Source of the DNA: Ectopseudomonas mendocina | GTDB lineage: Bacteria; Pseudomonadota; Gammaproteobacteria; Pseudomonadales; Pseudomonadaceae | Assembly: GCF_008041835.1 (NCBI RefSeq) | Contig: NZ_VRYE01000079.1 | Coordinates: 1-47,691, forward strand | Length of the DNA: 47,691 nucleotides | Direction of reading: 5' to 3' | Part shown: one piece after another, positions 28,695 to 36,805 of the stretch | How the letters are laid out: every line of letters starts with the position of its first letter | Position numbering within the stretch: the stretch's first letter is position 1 | Made by a program: the position numbers and the translations under genes | The notes under the pieces: model-generated | What the model was told of the DNA's origin: nothing | Databases searched by the model: none | Seen by the model: only the letters and a program-made list of their open reading frames with translations

Positions 28695-29942
28695 ATGCTT
28701 CGCATCCTTGCCCTGATTCTGCTCAGCAGCCTGATCGCTCCGGCCATCGCCGATCAGCGCGCCGATACCCAGCGCCAGCTGGAAGCCGCGCGCCAGGACG
28801 TTGCCGAGCTGAAGAAGCTGCTGGAGAAACTGCAGCAGGAGAAATCCGGCGTGCAGCAGCAACTGAAGAAGACCGAGACCGAGATGGGCGACCTGGAAAA
28901 CCAGGTCAAGGAACTGCAGCGCGAGCTCAAGGGCAGCGAGCAGGAAATCCAGCGCCTGGATCAGGAGAAAAAAAAACTTCAGGGCGCGCGCAGTGAACAG
29001 CAACGGCTGATCGCTATCCAAGCCCGCGCGGCCTATCAGAGCGGCCGCCAGGAATACGTCAAGCTGCTGCTCAACCAGCAGAACCCGGAAAAATTCTCAC
29101 GTACCCTCACCTACTACGACTACCTCAGCCAGGCGCGTCTCGAACAGCTCGCCGCGTTCAACGAGACCCTGCGCCAATTGGCCAATGTCGAGCAGGAAAT
29201 CAACAGCCACCAGGCCCAGCTGCAGGCGCAGAAAGCGGGCCTGGATGAGCGCCACGCCAAGCTCGCCGAGGCGCGCAAGGAACGCCAGCAGGCCCTGGCC
29301 AAGCTCAACCGCGACTTCGCCACCCGTGATCAGCGACTCAAGGCGCGCCAGCAGGAACAAGCAGAGCTGGGTCGCGTACTGAAGACCATCGAAGAAACCC
29401 TGGCCCGCCAGGCGCGCGAGGCCGAAGAGGCGCGCAAGCGCGCCCTGGCCGCGCAGCAGGCAGAGCAGGCGCGGCCAGGCCAGCAGCCCAGCCAGCCAAG
29501 CGGCCCGTTGGTGACATCCGGTGCCGTCTACGGCGGGCCTTTCGCCAGCGCACGCGGCAAGTTGCCGTGGCCGGTCGATGGCCGATTGGTAGCACGCTAC
29601 GGAACCCCTCGCGGCGGCGACGCTCGTACTAAGTGGGATGGCGTGTTGATCGGTGCGCCCGCTGGCAGTCAGGTACGCGCCGTGCATGGTGGTCGCGTGG
29701 TATTCGCCGACTGGTTGCGTGGCGCCGGTCTGTTGGTCATTCTCGACCATGGCAACGGTTATCTGAGCCTGTATGGCCACAACCAGAACCTGCTCAAGAA
29801 TGCCGGAGACGTGGTAAAGGCCGGCGATCCCATCGCCACCGTAGGTAGCAGCGGTGGCCAGGAAACATCGGCACTGTACTTCGCCATTCGCCAGAACGGT
29901 CGCCCGAGTGACCCGGCACAGTGGTGCCGCGCGCAGGGATAA
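28695..29942 (+). CDS. envC: Murein hydrolase activator EnvC (degenerate LytM)
   Basis: A 415-residue periplasmic divisome factor that activates amidases (AmiA/B type) at the septum. A signal peptide (1-19, cut after AIA) is followed by a long coiled coil (about 22-255, heptad-like Leu/Gln/Lys pattern), a proline/glutamine linker and a C-terminal LytM (M23) domain (about 295-412). The LytM zinc site is lost: the HxH segment of active enzymes reads SALYFAIRQNG. This is as expected for an activator rather than a peptidase. It lies between gpmI and ctpA. Confidence 0.92.
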   Translation: MLRILALILLSSLIAPAIADQRADTQRQLEAARQDVAELKKLLEKLQQEKSGVQQQLKKTETEMGDLENQVKELQRELKGSEQEIQRLDQEKKKLQGARSEQQRLIAIQARAAYQSGRQEYVKLLLNQQNPEKFSRTLTYYDYLSQARLEQLAAFNETLRQLANVEQEINSHQAQLQAQKAGLDERHAKLAEARKERQQALAKLNRDFATRDQRLKARQQEQAELGRVLKTIEETLARQAREAEEARKRALAAQQAEQARPGQQPSQPSGPLVTSGAVYGGPFASARGKLPWPVDGRLVARYGTPRGGDARTKWDGVLIGAPAGSQVRAVHGGRVVFADWLRGAGLLVILDHGNGYLSLYGHNQNLLKNAGDVVKAGDPIATVGSSGGQETSALYFAIRQNGRPSDPAQWCRAQG

Positions 29943-29945
29943 CCA

Positions 29946-30079
29946 AGTTTTTGAAAGACGTAAGCGAGGCCGGCAAGACAAGGCAAAAACGGCCGAAGAA
30001 GCGGAATTTACGAGCTGTAAATGAGCATTCTGAGGCCGTTTTTAACGCAGTATTGCCAACGCAGGTAGTTTTTCAGCAG
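29946..30079. repeat. Structured dispersed repeat, copy 2 of 3
   Basis: It shares the core gcggaatttacg/gtaaatgagca with copies 1 and 3. The inner stem is aaaaacggcc (29985-29994) with ggccgttttt (30034-30043), perfect over 10 bp and different from copy 1's stem. It occupies most of the envC-ctpA gap, so it is read through if the two genes share a transcript. Confidence 0.8.
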
Positions 30080-30114
30080 CCTGGTGGCGCCTAATTTAAC
30101 TAGGAGTTGTCTTC

Positions 30115-31431
30115 ATGTCTCATCGCTTCCGCCCCACCTGCCTGGCCCTGGCCCTCGGGCTGCTGCTCGGCGCTCCAGCCCTGCACGCCGCCGAGCCTGC
30201 CCCCGCGCCGGCAGCGGCGGCAAGCGGCAAGGCTCCGTTGCCGCTGGATGATCTGCGCACCTTCGCCGAGGTGATGGACCGCATCAAGGCAGCCTACGTC
30301 GAGCCGGTGAGCGACAAGACCCTGCTGGAGAATGCCATCAAGGGCATGCTCAGCAACCTCGACCCGCACTCGGCCTACCTCGAGCCGGAAGCCTTCGCCG
30401 AACTGCAGGAAAGCACCAGCGGCGAGTTCGGCGGCCTGGGCATCGAGGTCGGCATGGAGGATGGCTTCGTCAAGGTGGTCTCGCCCATCGACGATACGCC
30501 GGCATCGAAGGCCGGCATCCAGCCCGGCGACCTGATCGTCAAGATCGACGGCCAGCCGACCAAGGGTCTGTCGATGATGGAAGCCGTGGACAAGATGCGC
30601 GGCAAGGCCGGTAGCACGATCGAGCTGACGCTGGTGCGTGATGGCGGTCGCCCGTTCGACCTGACCCTGACCCGCGCGGTGATCAAGGTGCGCAGCGTCA
30701 AGAGCCAGATGCTCGAAGACGGCTACGGCTATCTGCGTATCTCGCAATTCCAGGTCAATACCGGCGAAGAGGTCGGCAAGGCGCTGACCAAACTGCGCCA
30801 GGACAACGGCAACAAGAAACTGCGCGGCCTGGTCATGGACCTGCGCAACAACCCGGGCGGCGTGCTGCAGGCAGCCGTGGAAGTCACCGACCACTTCCTC
30901 AAGAGCGGCCTGATCGTCTACACCGAAGGCCGCCTGGCCAATTCCGAACTGCGTTTCAACGCCGACCCGGCCGACGCCAGCGAAGGCGTACCGCTGGTGG
31001 TGCTGATCAATGGCGGCAGCGCCTCTGCTTCGGAGATCGTCGCCGGTGCGCTGCAGGATCACAAACGCGCGGTACTGATGGGCACCGACAGCTTCGGCAA
31101 GGGCTCGGTACAGACCGTGCTGCCGCTGAACAACGACCGCGCGCTGAAGCTGACCACCGCCCTGTATTTCACGCCCAACGGCCGCTCGATCCAGGCTCAG
31201 GGCATCGTCCCGGACATCGAAGTGGCGCGCGCCAAGCTCACCCGCGAGCAGGACAGTGAAGGCATCAAGGAAGCCGACCTGCAGGGCCACCTGGGCAATG
31301 GCAACGGCGGCGCTGATCGCCCGAGCAAGGCTGCCCAGGCAGCACGCGCCGAGCGCCCGCAGGACGACGACTACCAGCTGAGCCAGGCCCTCAACCTGCT
31401 CAAGGGCCTGAGCGTTACACGCGGCAACTGA
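30115..31431 (+). CDS. ctpA: Carboxyl-terminal processing protease CtpA (S41)
   Basis: A 438-residue periplasmic serine protease of the C-terminal-processing class; in P. aeruginosa CtpA works with the lipoprotein LbcA to degrade cell-wall cross-link hydrolases. A signal peptide (1-25, after LHA) is followed by an N-terminal helical part, a PDZ domain (about 98-185; GGLGIEVGMEDGFVKV) and the S41 catalytic core with GSASASEIVAGALQDH (catalytic Ser about residue 302) and GTDSFGKGSVQTV (Lys about 327). The C-terminal tail is long and polar. TAGGAG precedes the ATG. A terminator follows. Confidence 0.95.
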   Translation: MSHRFRPTCLALALGLLLGAPALHAAEPAPAPAAAASGKAPLPLDDLRTFAEVMDRIKAAYVEPVSDKTLLENAIKGMLSNLDPHSAYLEPEAFAELQESTSGEFGGLGIEVGMEDGFVKVVSPIDDTPASKAGIQPGDLIVKIDGQPTKGLSMMEAVDKMRGKAGSTIELTLVRDGGRPFDLTLTRAVIKVRSVKSQMLEDGYGYLRISQFQVNTGEEVGKALTKLRQDNGNKKLRGLVMDLRNNPGGVLQAAVEVTDHFLKSGLIVYTEGRLANSELRFNADPADASEGVPLVVLINGGSASASEIVAGALQDHKRAVLMGTDSFGKGSVQTVLPLNNDRALKLTTALYFTPNGRSIQAQGIVPDIEVARAKLTREQDSEGIKEADLQGHLGNGNGGADRPSKAAQAARAERPQDDDYQLSQALNLLKGLSVTRGN

Positions 31432-31447
31432 GCCAGCAGGCCATACG

Positions 31448-31480
31448 AAAAAGCCCGGACAACTGTCCGGGCTTTTTCTT
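31448..31480 (+). terminator. Rho-independent terminator of ctpA
   Basis: aaaaagcccggaca-act-gtccgggctttttctt: an 8-9 bp GC stem with a T run, 17 bp past the ctpA stop. Confidence 0.92.
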
Positions 31481-31490
31481 TGGCGAAGCC

Positions 31491-31572
31491 CGTAGGGTGC
31501 GCCGTGCGCACCTAGGCTGGCACCAGCGTCACAGCTGGTGCGCACGGCCTAGGCGGCACCGCGACACCCTAC
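31491..31572. repeat. Palindromic repeat gtagggtg...caccctac
   Basis: Ends gtagggtgcgccgtgcgcac and the mirrored ggtgcgcacggc...caccctac enclose an inner inverted pair, ctggcacc/agctggtg. A half-unit of similar sequence (cggcgcaccctac) lies at 43,217-43,232. Confidence 0.6.
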
Positions 31573-31576
31573 GGTT

Positions 31577-32332
31577 TTACAGATAGTTCTCGGTAATGTC
31601 GTCGATGAAGCCTTCGCTGCGCAGCTCATCCAGCGCCTTCTGCAGACGCTGCACCACCTCGTCCGGGGTATCCTTGTTCAGCGCCAGGTACAGCTCGGCA
31701 TCCCTGAAACGCAGCACGGTATTGAGGCCGGTGACGTCTTCCTGCTTGGCCAGATAACGCCCCACCGGGTCGGTGGTGGCCCACAGGTCGATTTGCCCGC
31801 GCACCAGCTTCTTCACGTTCTCCTGATCACGCAGGGCGTTGATCGGCTCCAGGCCCTGGCTCTCCAGATTCTGGCTGACCGCATCGTTCTTGTAGGCACC
31901 GATGCGATATTTGGCAGCGTCCTGCAGAGTCGACACCTTGATGTCGTTACCCGGCGCGGCGAGCAACACCCAGCCGGTCTTGGCGATCGGGCCGACCCAT
32001 TTGAACAGCGGCTTGCGCTCCTCGGTATAGGTGGTGGAGAACAGCCCGTAGTTGGGTTTTTCCAGCGTCAGGCGATAGAGGCGATCCCATGGAAAACGCA
32101 GGGTCAGGGTGTAGTCGATGCCGGCACGCTTGAACATCTCGCGCACGATGTCGGCACTGATGCCATCGATGCCGTCGTCACGTGCGAAGTTCTTGTCGTC
32201 CACCGCCATGTTGAAGGGCGGGAAATTCTCGGTCAGCAGCACCACCTTGTAATCCTGCGGCAACTCCGCGTGGGCGGAGCCGCACAGCATGATCAAAGCG
32301 ACAAACAGGCTTTTCTTCAGAGTATTCAGCAT
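31577..32332 (-). CDS. Periplasmic amino-acid-type solute-binding protein (copy A)
   Basis: A 251-residue family 3 solute-binding protein from ATG 32332. A signal peptide (1-22, after AHA) is followed by the bilobed domain: VVLLTENFPPFNMAVDDKNF, GISADIVREMFKRAGIDYTL, LFKWVGPIAKTGWVLLA, YRIGAYKNDAVSQ, LRDQENVKKLVRGQIDLWAT. No permease or ATPase genes lie nearby, so the partner transporter, if any, is elsewhere. It is one of three tandem paralogues, closest to the gene at 32466-33221. The ligand is unknown. Confidence 0.88.
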   Translation of the reverse strand: MLNTLKKSLFVALIMLCGSAHAELPQDYKVVLLTENFPPFNMAVDDKNFARDDGIDGISADIVREMFKRAGIDYTLTLRFPWDRLYRLTLEKPNYGLFSTTYTEERKPLFKWVGPIAKTGWVLLAAPGNDIKVSTLQDAAKYRIGAYKNDAVSQNLESQGLEPINALRDQENVKKLVRGQIDLWATTDPVGRYLAKQEDVTGLNTVLRFRDAELYLALNKDTPDEVVQRLQKALDELRSEGFIDDITENYL

Positions 32333-32431
32333 AAGACGTACCGCTCGCATGATTTTGGTTATGGCTAGCGACATCCCTGCATGGGCCCGAGCCCGCTCAT
32401 TGGCACTCAGCGGCTCTGCCATCCATGGCCA

Positions 32432-32454
32432 GCGACCGGCTCGTGGCCGGTCGC
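32432..32454. other. GC-rich stem-loop between binding-protein genes
   Basis: gcgaccggc-tcgtg-gccggtcgc, a perfect 9-bp stem just past the stop of copy B. There is no T run, so it may slow or attenuate rather than end transcription. Confidence 0.5.
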
Positions 32455-32465
32455 ATGTTCGGTGC

Positions 32466-33221
32466 TTACAGGTAGTTGTTCTGGACTTTCTCGAGGAAGC
32501 CTTCGGCGCGCATCTGATCCAGCGCTGCCTGCAGCTTGGCGACGATCTCGTCAGGCATTTCCTTGTTCAGCGCCAGGTAGAGCTCGGCGCTGTCGAAGCG
32601 CAATACCGTACGCAGACCGGAGATGCCCTCCTGCTTGGCCAGATAACGTCCGGCCGGGTCACCAGTGGCCCAGAGATCGATCTGACCAGCCATCAGCTTG
32701 CGCGCATTTTCCTGATCACGCAGCGAAGTGCTGTGTTCGACGCCCTTCTCGGTCAGGTATTCGGAGATGGCATCGCCCTTGTAGGCACCGATGCGATACT
32801 GCTTGGCCTCATCCAGGCTGGTCAGGTTGATCGGGTTGTCGCCCTTGGCCAGCAGCACCCAGTCGTCCGGGCCGATGGGGCCAACCCATTTGAACAACGC
32901 CTCGCGCTCCGGCAGGCGGGCAGTGACGAACACGCCATAGCCTGGTTTCTCCAGGGCCAGCTTGTAGATACGATCCCAGGGAAAACGCAGGGTCAGGCTG
33001 TACTGGACTCCGGCACGCTTGAACATTTCCCTGACGATATCCACGGCGATGCCATCGATATTCTCTTCCTGGGCGAAGTTCTTGCCATTGACCGCCATGT
33101 TGTAGGGCGGGAAATTCTCGGTAAGCAGGACCACGTTGAAATTCGGGTCCACTTCGGCGCGCGCGACACCGGTCAGCACCACAAGGGTGCCGCCCAGCGC
33201 GACCAGCAGGCGTTTGAACAT
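32466..33221 (-). CDS. Periplasmic amino-acid-type solute-binding protein (copy B)
   Basis: A 251-residue protein from ATG 33221. A signal peptide (1-21, after ARA) is followed by the same fold and blocks as copy A (VVLLTENFPPYNMAVNGKNF, GIAVDIVREMFKRAGVQYSL, LFKWVGPIGPDDWVLLAKGD, LRDQENARKLMAGQIDLWAT), with a similar C terminus (EGFLEKVQNNYL against EGFIDDITENYL). It is a clear recent duplicate. It lies upstream of copy A on the same strand, 133 bp apart. Confidence 0.88.
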   Translation of the reverse strand: MFKRLLVALGGTLVVLTGVARAEVDPNFNVVLLTENFPPYNMAVNGKNFAQEENIDGIAVDIVREMFKRAGVQYSLTLRFPWDRIYKLALEKPGYGVFVTARLPEREALFKWVGPIGPDDWVLLAKGDNPINLTSLDEAKQYRIGAYKGDAISEYLTEKGVEHSTSLRDQENARKLMAGQIDLWATGDPAGRYLAKQEGISGLRTVLRFDSAELYLALNKEMPDEIVAKLQAALDQMRAEGFLEKVQNNYL

Positions 33222-33306
33222 GGCATTTCTCTTTCTAGTAATGAGGCAGACCGCCACAGGATAACCGCCAAGCCCTCCCCGGCCCAGCGATTGCCGGCAA
33301 TCTCAC

Positions 33307-34100
33307 TCAGTAGCGGGCCTCGATGCCCTTCAATGCACCCTCGGCCCGCAATGCGTCCAGGGCACTTTGCAACTTCTGAACCAGCTCATCCGGGGTTTGC
33401 AGATTGAGCGCCAGGTAAAGATCTACCGAGTTCAAGTGCTGAACGACCTTGAGACTATCCACACCTTCCTGGCGGGCCGTGAGCGGCCCGGCCTGACTGG
33501 AGGCGATCAACAGGTCGATCTGATCTTTGTTGAGTTTCCGGACGTTTTCGGCATCACGCAGTGCAGCCTGCACCTCTATGCCTCTGTCCAGCAGGAACTG
33601 GGTCTTGGCATCGCCTTTGTAGCCGCCTATCCGGTATTGCCGCGCGTCTTCGATGCTGGCCAACTGGATCGTGCTGTCGCTCTTGGCAAAAAGCACCCAG
33701 TCGTACCTGGAAATGGGCCGACCCATTTGAACAGGCTCTCACGCTCCGCTGTGCGCGCGGCACAGAACACCCCATAACCGGCATCGTCCAGCGTCTGCTG
33801 GTATACGCGCTGCCAGGGGAAACGCAGGATCTGCTGGCACTCGACCTCTGCACGCTCGCATACCGCACGCAGGATATCCGAGCTGATACCGGTGACACCT
33901 TCGTCACGGGCATAGTTGGTACCGGATACCGACATATTAAAAGGAGGCATATTTTCCGTCAGCAGCACCAATGGCGCTGCGTGGGCAATGCTGAGGCCAG
34001 ATGCAAGGGCCAGGTGGTTACGAATCGAAGAAGAAACATGCAGACTCCGTGTCGAAATGCTCGGCGGCAAGCAGCCCCGTGCAATCGCGCGGGTTCTCAA
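33307..34100 (-). pseudogene. Third solute-binding protein gene, frameshifted
   Basis: Two overlapping frames together make one homologue of copies A and B. The upstream frame carries PLVLLTENMPPFNMSVSGTN to ESLFKWVGP and then loses similarity. The downstream frame resumes at ISRYDWVLFAKSDSTIQL and continues to the C terminus (LYLALNLQTPDELVQKLQSA). One missing base near 33,715-33,722 explains the switch. The start is also unclear: only a TTG at 34100 opens the upstream frame, and an ATG near 34,039 lies in another frame. It is either a decayed third copy or a sequencing error. Confidence 0.75.
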
Positions 34101-34225
34101 GGCTTGTGATTAACGCGTAATGCTAGCTGGATCGCTGGCACTTTGCCGTCGACTCGCCCGCAGCTTTCGCACCCGCCTTGTCGAGTCCGCCACAAGGCCG
34201 CAACTGCGGCCCGAGAATAGAAAAC

Positions 34226-34984
34226 CTAGCGCACCACGATGCCACGGCTGGCCAGATAGGCCTTGGCCTCAGGCACGGTGTATTCACCGAAGTGGAAGAT
34301 GCTCGCGGCCAGCACGGCATCGGCCTTGCCTTCGAGGATGCCGTCAGCCAGGTGCTGCAGGTTGCCGACGCCACCGGAGGCGATCACCGGCACGCGCACG
34401 GCCTCGCTGATGGCGCGGGTCACGCCGAGGTCGTAACCGCTCTTGACGCCGTCCTGATCCATGCTGGTGAGCAGGATCTCACCGGCGCCCAGCCCTTCCA
34501 TCTTGCGCGCCCACGCCACGGCATCGAGGCCGGTCGGCTTGCGTCCGCCGTGGGTGAAGATTTCCCAGCGGCCCGGCGCTACGCGCTTGGCGTCGATGGC
34601 AACGACGATGCACTGCGAACCGAAGCGCGCCGCGGCCTCGCCGACGAACTCGGGGTTGAACACGGCGGCGGTGTTGATGGACACCTTGTCGGCACCGGCA
34701 TTGAGCAGATTGCGGATATCCTGCACGGTGCGTACGCCGCCACCGACGGTAAGCGGGATGAACACCTGGCTGGCCATGCGCTCGACGGTGTGCAGGGTGG
34801 TGTCGCGACCGTCGACGCTGGCGGTGATATCGAGGAAGGTGATCTCGTCGGCGCCCTGCTCATCGTAGCGGCGAGCGATCTCCACCGGGTCACCGGCGTC
34901 GCGGATGTTTTCGAACTTGACGCCCTTGACCACGCGGCCGTTGTCCACGTCCAGGCAAGGAATGATGCGTTTGGCCAATGCCAT
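34226..34984 (-). CDS. hisF: Imidazole glycerol phosphate synthase cyclase subunit HisF
   Basis: A TIM-barrel lyase of histidine synthesis: with ammonia from HisH it turns PRFAR into imidazole glycerol phosphate and AICAR. The 252 residues carry the catalytic Asp in RIIPCLDVDNGRVVKG (Asp12), FLDITAS, VGGGVRTVQDI and the phosphate sites ASGGVGN and AASIFHFGE. The second catalytic Asp is in TSMDQDG. It is the last gene of the his cluster here, separated from hisA by a 150-bp gap holding a repeat. Confidence 0.97.
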   Translation of the reverse strand: MALAKRIIPCLDVDNGRVVKGVKFENIRDAGDPVEIARRYDEQGADEITFLDITASVDGRDTTLHTVERMASQVFIPLTVGGGVRTVQDIRNLLNAGADKVSINTAAVFNPEFVGEAAARFGSQCIVVAIDAKRVAPGRWEIFTHGGRKPTGLDAVAWARKMEGLGAGEILLTSMDQDGVKSGYDLGVTRAISEAVRVPVIASGGVGNLQHLADGILEGKADAVLAASIFHFGEYTVPEAKAYLASRGIVVR

Positions 34985-34994
34985 GCTGAAACCC

Positions 34995-35130
34995 TCTCTA
35001 ACCGGCTGCGCCGCACATCCGCGGCGTTGCGTGGTGCTCGCTTCTCGCCGTACTACAGTACTGTCTCGTCGCTGCGCGCCACGCGCCTTGCGTCTGAAGC
35101 GGCTCGCTCGCTTAGCGAGGGCTTCAGAGC
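34995..35130. repeat. GC-rich palindromic repeat inside the his cluster
   Basis: Between hisA and hisF: gccgcacatccgcggcgttgcg with a later cgcgccttgcg, an inner gtactacagtac dyad and a hairpin gaagcggctcgctcgc/gcgagggcttc (35095-35125). It resembles other Pseudomonas intergenic palindromes and may reduce or process the downstream message. Confidence 0.5.
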
Positions 35131-35134
35131 GTGC

Positions 35135-35872
35135 TTAATTCTTGAAGTTGTCGCAGAAGGCCTGCGCCTCGGCCACATCCAGGGTGCCTTCGTAGATAGC
35201 GCGGCCAGTGATGGCGCCGATGATGCCGGGCGAACGCGCCAGCAGCAGCTTCTCGATATCACCGAGGTTATGGATACCGCCGGAAGCGATCACCGGGATG
35301 CGGCTGGCGGCAGCCAGGGCGGCGGTGGCTTCGACGTTGCAGCCCTGCATCATGCCGTCTTTGGCGATGTCGGTATAAACGATTGCCGAGACGCCATCGG
35401 CCTCGAAGCGCTTGGCCAGGTCGGTCGCCTGCACGCTGGACACTTCCGCCCAGCCATCGGTGGCGACGAAACCGTCCTTGGCGTCCAGGCCGACGATGAC
35501 CTTGCCGGGGAAGGCCTTGCACGCCTCGGTGACGAACTCGGGCTCTTTCACCGCCTTGGTGCCGATGATCACGTAGCTGACGCCCGCGCGCACGTAGTGC
35601 TCGATGGTCTCCAGGGTGCGGATGCCGCCGCCGATCTGGATCGGCAGGGTCGGGTAGCGCTTGGCGATGGCGGTGACCACTTCGCCGTTGACCGGCTGGC
35701 CCTCGAAGGCGCCGTTCAGGTCGACCAGGTGCAGACGACGGCAGCCGCCCTCGACCCACTTGGCAGCCATGCTCACCGGGTCATCGGAGAACACCGTGGA
35801 GTCTTCCATGCGGCCCTGACGCAGACGCACGCAAGCGCCGTCCTTCAGATCGATAGCGGGAATAATCAGCAT
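35135..35872 (-). CDS. hisA: Phosphoribosylformimino-AICAR-P isomerase HisA
   Basis: A 245-residue TIM barrel that opens the ribose ring of ProFAR to PRFAR. The catalytic Asp8 lies in LIIPAIDLKDG and the partner Asp in YTDIAKDGMMQG (near residue 130). Phosphate sites are IGGGIRTLE and ASGGIHN. It overlaps nothing and follows the DUF2164 gene by 40 bp. The C terminus (AQAFCDNFKN) reaches the repeat-containing gap before hisF. Confidence 0.97.
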   Translation of the reverse strand: MLIIPAIDLKDGACVRLRQGRMEDSTVFSDDPVSMAAKWVEGGCRRLHLVDLNGAFEGQPVNGEVVTAIAKRYPTLPIQIGGGIRTLETIEHYVRAGVSYVIIGTKAVKEPEFVTEACKAFPGKVIVGLDAKDGFVATDGWAEVSSVQATDLAKRFEADGVSAIVYTDIAKDGMMQGCNVEATAALAAASRIPVIASGGIHNLGDIEKLLLARSPGIIGAITGRAIYEGTLDVAEAQAFCDNFKN

Positions 35873-35912
35873 CGGTTGAACCTGCTCAAGTCTTGAAAAC
35901 GAAAAAGAAGGG

Positions 35913-36167
35913 TCAGCTCTTTTCGAGCGCCCAGAGGTCGCTCTCGATGCTTTCGAACCTGTCTTTCAGGTGCGCCTGCACATCGAGAATCGCCTTGTTG
36001 TAATAGTGCGGCGCCAGCTCGCGGCTGATCTGGTCGAGGACTTCCTGCACTTCGAAGGTGCCCAGCTGCAGCTCAAAACGCTCATCGAGAAAGCGTTGCA
36101 GCATCAGCAGCGCGGCCTGCTCCTGGGCAGGCTCGAGCGCGAGACTGGGGGCCTTGCTGCGGGCCAT
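35913..36167 (-). CDS. DUF2164 protein within the his operon
   Basis: A protein of 84 residues from the ATG at 36167, which shares its first base with the hisH stop (TAATG), a translational coupling. DUF2164 features are LMLQRFLDERFELQLGTFEV and the FISRELAPHYYNKAI-like QISRELAPHYYNKAILDVQ near residues 45-63, with a helical C terminus. It is small, acidic-helical and cytosolic, with no known activity. I recall a DUF2164 gene at this spot in other pseudomonads, so a link to histidine synthesis is possible but unproven. The open frame upstream is the hisH shadow and is not used. Confidence 0.85.
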   Translation of the reverse strand: MARSKAPSLALEPAQEQAALLMLQRFLDERFELQLGTFEVQEVLDQISRELAPHYYNKAILDVQAHLKDRFESIESDLWALEKS

Positions 36168-36805
36168 TACCAACGCCCATCCCAGGCGGCGAAGTTCTGC
36201 AGCAACTGCAAGCCATGGGTATGGCTCTTCTCCGGGTGGAACTGCACGGCAAAGCGCGAGCCTTCGGCCAATGCTGCGGCGAAGTCCTTGCCGTAGTGGC
36301 CGCGACCGACCACCTGCTGCGGCTTGCCGGCCTCGATGTAGTAGCTGTGCACGAAGTAGAAGCGTGCGCTGTCCGGAATGTCGTGCCACAGCGGATGCTT
36401 GACCGCCTGCGCCACTTCGTTCCAGCCCATGTGCGGCACCTTGAGGCGCTCGCCGTCCTCGCTCAGGTCCTTGCCAAAAAAGCGCACCTGACCGGGGAAC
36501 AGGCCAATGCAGTCGACGCCGTCGTTTTCCTCGCTGCGCTCGAGCAGCGCCTGCATACCGACGCAGATACCGAGAAACGGACGATCGGCGCTGACCTCAC
36601 GCACCAGTTCATCGAAACCCAGGCGCTTGATCTCGGCCATGCAGTCGCGGATCGCGCCGACACCGGGGAACACCACGCGGTCGGCCTCGCGAATCACCTT
36701 GGCGTCACTGGTCACCAGCACGCGGCCAGCACCAACATGTTCCAGCGCCTTGGCCACCGAATGCAGGTTGCCCATGCCATAGTCGATTACGGCTACCGTC
36801 TGCAT
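36167..36805 (-). CDS. hisH: Imidazole glycerol phosphate synthase glutaminase HisH
   Basis: A 212-residue class I glutamine amidotransferase that feeds ammonia to HisF. The catalytic Cys81 lies in PFLGICVGMQALL and the His-Glu pair in VQFHPEKSH (near residue 193). The opening MQTVAVIDYGMGNLHSV and the oxyanion strand FPGVGA are conserved. Its ATG directly follows the hisB stop (TAAATG), and its own stop overlaps the DUF2164 start, so hisB-hisH-DUF2164 are read as one coupled unit. Confidence 0.97.
   Translation of the reverse strand: MQTVAVIDYGMGNLHSVAKALEHVGAGRVLVTSDAKVIREADRVVFPGVGAIRDCMAEIKRLGFDELVREVSADRPFLGICVGMQALLERSEENDGVDCIGLFPGQVRFFGKDLSEDGERLKVPHMGWNEVAQAVKHPLWHDIPDSARFYFVHSYYIEAGKPQQVVGRGHYGKDFAAALAEGSRFAVQFHPEKSHTHGLQLLQNFAAWDGRW

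Noticed and set aside
33307..33726. Independent small gene in the third binding-protein locus
   Set aside because: Its translation continues the fold exactly where the upstream frame breaks; one frameshifted gene explains both frames better than two genes.
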